The translations under genes were made by a program, and so were the position numbers. DNA of 9,308 bases, from the NCBI GenBank assembly GCA_964353405.1, contig CAYGWJ010000103.1, positions 1 through 9,308 of the forward strand, given 5' to 3'. Source of the stretch: JBGLNJ01 sp964353405 (lineage in GTDB: Bacteria > Chloroflexota > Anaerolineae > Fen-1058). The notes beneath the pieces were generated by a model. The model was not told where the DNA came from. It did not search any database and worked only from the letters and a program-made list of their open reading frames with translations. The stretch's first letter is position 1. Each line of letters opens with the position of its first letter. Positions 6,477 to 9,308 of this stretch are shown piece by piece.

Positions 6477-6515
6477 GCGTGAAACGTAAAACGTTTCACG
6501 CTTTACGTTTTACGC
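6477..6515. repeat. Heptad-based palindromic intergenic repeat, copy 2
   Basis: GCGTGAAACGT (6477-6487) and ACGTTTCACGC (6491-6501) are perfect 11-bp inverted repeats around AAA. In competition, 6477-6490 can pair with TTTACGTTTTACGC (6502-6515) over 14 bp with a single G-T pair, so two exclusive hairpins can form. Read from 6491 the units are ACGTTTC, ACGCTTT, ACGTTTT. The 16-mer at 6478-6493 is identical to 3040-3055. It fills the gap between the second aldolase and dppA and ends 3 bases before the dppA ribosome site. Confidence 0.87.
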
Positions 6516-6528
6516 ATTGAGGTTAACT

Positions 6529-7338
6529 GTGAAGATCTTGATTTCTGTAGACATGGAAGGCATCACCGGCGTGGTGAGCCAGAGCCACACCGATCCTGTG
6601 CACGCCGAGTATCAGCGCTTCCGCAAGCTGATGACGGCGGACGCGAACGCGGCGGTTGAGGGTGCGCTGGCAGGCGGCGCGACGGACATTGTCGTGACCG
6701 ATGCGCACGCGAACATGGACAACATCCTCATCGAGGAACTGAATCCGGCGGCGCGACTCATCAGCGGCTCGCCCAAGCCGTTTTCGATGATGGAAGGCAT
6801 CGGCGCAGACGTGAACGCCGTGTTCCTGGTGGGCTATCACGCGCGCGCCGGGTCAGCGCCAGCCGTCCACGACCACACCTGGATGGGTTCCATCTATAAC
6901 GCGACGTTGAACGGCCAGCCGATGGGCGAGATCATGCTCAATGCTTCGCTGGCCGGGCACTATCAGGCGCCGGTCGTGTTGGTGACGGGTGATCAACTGG
7001 CCACGGCGGAAGCGCGGCAAGTGTTGGACGACGTGGAAACCGTAACGGTCAAAATCGCCGTGGGCCGCACGGCGGCGGACTGCCTGCCGCCGGGCAAGAC
7101 TGCGCCCCTCATCCGGCAGGCCGCACAAAAAGCGCTGGAGCGCCAGCACATGCCGCTCGTCGTCCAACGCCCTATCACGCTGGGCATCGAGTTCTGGCGC
7201 AGCATTCAGGCCGAGCGCGCCGAGTTGATGCCGGGCGCAAAGCGGATCGGCCCGCGCAGCGTCGAGTGGGTGGGCGAGGACATGGTCTCGGTCTATCGCA
7301 CGTGGCGCGCGTTCACCATGCTGGCAGGGAATCCGTAA
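6529..7338 (+). CDS. dppA: D-aminopeptidase, DppA family (peptidase M55)
   Basis: The 269-residue protein matches the M55 family of zinc D-aminopeptidases, which release N-terminal D-amino acids (D-Ala in the Bacillus subtilis enzyme) from short peptides in the cytosol. The metal ligands known from B. subtilis DppA are in place: D8 and E10 in SVDMEGITG, H60 in TDAHAN, H104 in VGYHARAG, and E134 in GEIMLN. H116 in VHDHTWMG corresponds to the proposed catalytic His. I chose GTG at 6529: GAGG lies 6 bases upstream and this start puts D8, E10, H60 and H104 at the numbering of the characterised enzyme. A TTG at 6517 is in frame but lies in the ribosome site. The gene is the third in the rightward group, 60 bp after the second aldolase, and may take part in peptidoglycan peptide recycling. 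Its last 46 bp before the stop recur at 8391-8436. Confidence 0.93.
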   Translation: MKILISVDMEGITGVVSQSHTDPVHAEYQRFRKLMTADANAAVEGALAGGATDIVVTDAHANMDNILIEELNPAARLISGSPKPFSMMEGIGADVNAVFLVGYHARAGSAPAVHDHTWMGSIYNATLNGQPMGEIMLNASLAGHYQAPVVLVTGDQLATAEARQVLDDVETVTVKIAVGRTAADCLPPGKTAPLIRQAAQKALERQHMPLVVQRPITLGIEFWRSIQAERAELMPGAKRIGPRSVEWVGEDMVSVYRTWRAFTMLAGNP

Positions 7339-7465
7339 CAAGGCGCAGGTCGCAGGAAGCAAGAGGCAAGACGCACAGACCCCAAGGGTTTGGGAAAACT
7401 TTCAAGTTTGGCGGTGCGCGTAGGACCGAATCCAAAGTAAAGACAGCACAAAAAGGAGAAACTCT
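7339..7465 (+). other. Spacer between dppA and the hydrolase, with filler-like repeats and a small hairpin
   Basis: The first half (7342-7376) is a loosely repetitive run of G, A and C words such as GGAAGCAAGAGGCAAGACGC, resembling degenerate intergenic filler. AGGGTTT (7385-7391) and AAACTTT (7396-7402) can form a 7-bp RNA stem with two G-U pairs around GGGA. No T-run follows, so it is not a convincing terminator, and no consensus promoter is visible. The last bases hold AAGGAG, the ribosome site of the hydrolase gene. Confidence 0.4.
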
Positions 7466-8386
7466 ATGTCTGACACTACATTCACGTTTAGCACCCCCGA
7501 TCACGTCGAGATTTTTGTGCGCAAATGGGCGCCCGATACCGGCGCGCTCAAAGCAGCGGTGCAAGTTGCTCATGGCGCTGCCGAACACAGTCGGCGCTAC
7601 GAACGGTTTGCGCGCTTTTTGAACGCGGCAGGGTTTGTAGTGTACGCCAATGATCACCGCGGACACGGCGAGACAGCTCAGCGATTTGGCAAACTGGGCA
7701 TAGGTGGCGATGATGCCTGGAACGGCATGGTCAAAGACGAGAAACAACTGACCGACATCATGCGGAAAGACTATCCCAACCTGCCCATCTTTTTCTTCGG
7801 GCACAGCATGGGCTCTATGATGGCTCAAGATTATATAGCCCGTTGGGGCGCAGACTTGCGGGGCGTCGTATTGAGCGGCACGGCAGGTCTCTTTCCCAAT
7901 TTGGACGCGCTGGTCGTCATGTCAGAGCAGGCCGCGCAGGGTGCAGCCGCGCAAGAGCCATCCGCCATCTTTGGTCAGATGTTTGCCTCGTTCAATACGC
8001 CGTTTGCACCGGCCAAGACGGGCTTTGAATGGCTCAGTCGTGACGAGGCTCAAGTGCAGAAATATGCCGACGATCCATGGTGCGGATTCCCGTTCAGCAG
8101 CGGTTTGGTGCGCGATTTCATGAAAGGGCTGCGAGATATGTGGCAACCCGATCGAGAGGCACACATTCCCAAGAACCTGCCCATCCTGGTTGTGTCAGGC
8201 AGCCTCGACCCGGTGGGCGGCAACACGCAGGCCATCATGCCACTCATCGAACGATACAAGTCAACCGGCATTCAAGACCTGGTGTACAAATTCTACCCCG
8301 GAGCGCGGCATGAAATCCTGAATGAGGTCAACCGTGACGAGGTTCAACAGGACATACTCGACTGGCTGAACAGACACTTGCCGTAG
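7466..8386 (+). CDS. Alpha/beta hydrolase, monoacylglycerol lipase-like (serine hydrolase family S33 type)
   Basis: The 306-residue protein has the fold and order of lysophospholipase/monoacylglycerol lipases: an oxyanion HG at 36-37 (VAHGAAEHSRRY), the DHRGHGET signature at 63-70, the nucleophile elbow GHSMG at 112-116 (S114), the acid D248 in SGSLDPVGG, and the catalytic H282 in ARHEILNE. A cap domain fills about 143-230. It has no signal peptide and is probably cytosolic, hydrolysing carboxylic esters of medium or long acyl chains; the substrate is inferred only from the family. The ATG at 7466 has AAGGAG 7 bases upstream. Its 127-bp separation from dppA and the dppA-end copies on both sides (7291-7336 and 8391-8436) suggest that it came in separately from the upstream operon. 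Confidence 0.92.
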   Translation: MSDTTFTFSTPDHVEIFVRKWAPDTGALKAAVQVAHGAAEHSRRYERFARFLNAAGFVVYANDHRGHGETAQRFGKLGIGGDDAWNGMVKDEKQLTDIMRKDYPNLPIFFFGHSMGSMMAQDYIARWGADLRGVVLSGTAGLFPNLDALVVMSEQAAQGAAAQEPSAIFGQMFASFNTPFAPAKTGFEWLSRDEAQVQKYADDPWCGFPFSSGLVRDFMKGLRDMWQPDREAHIPKNLPILVVSGSLDPVGGNTQAIMPLIERYKSTGIQDLVYKFYPGARHEILNEVNRDEVQQDILDWLNRHLP

Positions 8387-8390
8387 ATTA

Positions 8391-8436
8391 GTCTGTCGCA
8401 CGTGGCGCGCGCTCACGACGTTGGCGGGGGATCCGT
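8391..8436 (+). pseudogene. Ghost of a dppA 3' end (46-bp displaced duplicate)
   Basis: The 46 bases at 8391-8436 match 7291-7336, the last codons of dppA, at 39 of 46 positions with no gaps, at an offset of exactly 1100 bp. In the dppA frame the ghost reads VCRTWRALTTLAGDP against VYRTWRAFTMLAGNP, 11 of 15 residues identical, with three of the seven base changes silent. The stop codon is lost (TCC in place of TAA). The match begins 4 bases after the hydrolase stop and ends 9 bases before the stop of the convergent gene. It is either the end of a second dppA copy or the original dppA end displaced by insertion of the hydrolase segment. Confidence 0.8.
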
Positions 8437-8445
8437 CCCATCAGC

Positions 8446-9137
8446 TTATCCGTTTGCCGAAGGCATCTGTTGCCACAATTGGTCCAACACCTCCTGCGCC
8501 TGCGCCAGGCTGACGCCGCGCGCGGCAAGCATTTCCCCCCACGCCGGATGCGCCGCGAACAGCGCCGCCGCCGTGAGCCAGCGAGCGCGGCGGTCGGCGG
8601 GTGGCAATGCCGAGAGTTTGATACGCAAATTGCCCATTGTGGTATTCAGGTTTTGCTGCTCACGAATCAGCATGTAGAGCAGCGCCGCACAACAATTCTC
8701 ACGAATGGCCTCTTGCGCAAGTCCTTGCTTGTGGAAATAAATGCTGAAGTTGTTGTGCGACATCGCCGCGTCGGACAGTGCGCCGATGCGGTAGCAGATG
8801 TCGAGCGACTGGGTCTCGAACTGGGCTGCGCGCTTGCAAAGAGAACGCCCGCGATCTGCGGCCCCAACACCTCGGCGCGCAGGAAATCACCCAGATCGGC
8901 CAACAGCGCGCGGTCGGCCTGGCCGTTTTCTTGCCGCTCAAAGCCAAAGCGGCCTCGCTGCGCTTCCAGGTAAACGTCTATCTCGAACAGCCCGCGCCAG
9001 CCGGCGTCGTCCGGATCGGCGTTGACTTGATGAGTGGCTAACGCTTTGCCCTGTCCATCGGTCAGGCGAAGGCTAAAGCGACCGCGGCCGATCAGGTCAT
9101 CCACGATGAGGCGAAAGAGGCGTTGTGTGATCGGCAT
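8446..9137 (-). pseudogene. Frame-disrupted gene: CHAT-protein-like N-terminus joined to TPR-protein-like C-terminus
   Basis: Two leftward frames abut. The first starts at ATG 9137 (GGAGAG 6 bases upstream) and makes sense for about 100 residues, with WRGLFEIDVYLEAQ, ALLADLGDFLRAEVLGPQI and then GVLF. This style is common at the N-terminus of large CHAT-domain proteins. Near 8835-8845 the sense moves to the other frame, which reads RAAQFETQSLDICYRIGALS and then DAAMSHNNFSIYFHKQG (from about 8833) and ends at TAA 8446. This second part resembles the C-terminal end of TPR-containing signalling ATPases. Restoring one base near 8838 would give about 230 residues in one frame. Either a one-base deletion broke a small gene, or a large internal deletion fused the two ends of a CHAT/TPR gene of over 1000 residues. 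The family links rest on recalled style, not a search. If translated separately, the second frame could start at ATG 8763. Confidence 0.6.
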
Positions 9138-9296
9138 AGCAATCTCTCCATTCAGGGGCTAGAGAAAAGTATCAGACTCCAAGCAAAACTAACATTTGAG
9201 GCACAGGTGTGACAAAATCTCGGCGGTCTTTCGATCCTTAATTGCCAAATCGGGTATCATTGGGTTGACAACATTCTAACGACGAGAGTCAACTCA
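9138..9296. promoter_or_regulatory. Divergent intergenic region with a rightward -10 and a TrmB-operator-like half-site
   Basis: TATCAT (9255-9260) matches 5 of 6 bases of a -10 element but has no good -35. TTGACA (9265-9270) is a perfect -35 match but has no -10 at proper spacing, so neither promoter is secure. CTAACGACGAG (9276-9286) matches the operator arm CTAACGACTAG (3866-3876) at 10 of 11 positions. GTTGAC (9264-9269) and GTCAAC (9288-9293) form a 6-bp inverted pair around it. I see no convincing leftward promoter for the broken gene. Confidence 0.35.
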
Positions 9297-9308
9297 ATGC
9301 CGACAAGT
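9297..9308 (+). CDS. Possible start of a rightward gene cut by the window edge
   Basis: An ATG at 9297-9299 opens a frame of four codons (MPTS) to the right edge. ACGAGAG 9 bases upstream is a weak ribosome site. The position after a divergent intergenic region with promoter-like elements makes a gene start plausible, but four codons identify nothing. Confidence 0.3.

Noticed and set aside
6517..6528. TTG start for dppA at 6517
   Set aside because: The TTG overlaps the ribosome site. The GTG at 6529 fits the spacing and the metal-ligand numbering of the family.
9170..9230. Leftward promoter with TTGTCA for the broken gene
   Set aside because: The -35-like match has no acceptable -10 at 16-18 bases.

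Overview
The window looks like a bacterial chromosome segment of moderately high GC. The gene mix points tentatively to Chloroflexota (Anaerolineae-like): a bacterial TrmB-family regulator, a MacB/FtsX-type permease, a class II aldolase pair, a DppA-type D-aminopeptidase, a remnant of a CHAT/TPR-like protein, and short palindromic filler repeats between genes. This placement is inference from gene content and style; no rRNA or marker gene is present.

Layout. Positions 1-3819 read leftward as one probable operon: a TrmB-family regulator (3073-3819), a 756-residue permease made of two fused MacB/FtsX units (741-3011), and an isoprenylcysteine methyltransferase-like membrane protein that runs off the left edge (1-702). 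Positions 3820-4054 are a divergent control region. It holds a leftward TTGACA-N17-TACACT promoter, a nested set of inverted and direct repeats over its start that look like a TrmB-type operator, a rightward extended -10 promoter, and a 17-bp palindrome touching the ribosome binding site of the next gene. Positions 4055-7338 read rightward: a class II fructose-bisphosphate aldolase, a long divergent class II aldolase homologue that keeps the metal ligands, and dppA. A serine hydrolase of the monoacylglycerol-lipase type follows at 7466-8386. Positions 8446-9137 read leftward and hold a broken gene whose two halves lie in different frames. The last 12 bases may start a rightward gene.

How it works together. 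The divergent layout suggests that a TrmB-type sugar- or metabolite-responsive regulator controls its own transporter operon and perhaps the aldolase operon. The ABC ATPase that the permease needs is not in the window.

The most interesting signals are the remodelling scars. The hydrolase gene is bracketed by two 46-bp copies of the 3' end of dppA exactly 1100 bp apart. The second copy (8391-8436) is a ghost dppA terminus. The permease looks like an in-frame fusion of two genes through a former spacer. A heptad-based palindromic repeat (ACGTTTY units) occurs in two intergenic gaps and supplies the stop codon of the TrmB gene. The leftward pseudogene joins an apparent CHAT-protein N-terminus to an apparent TPR-protein C-terminus out of frame.
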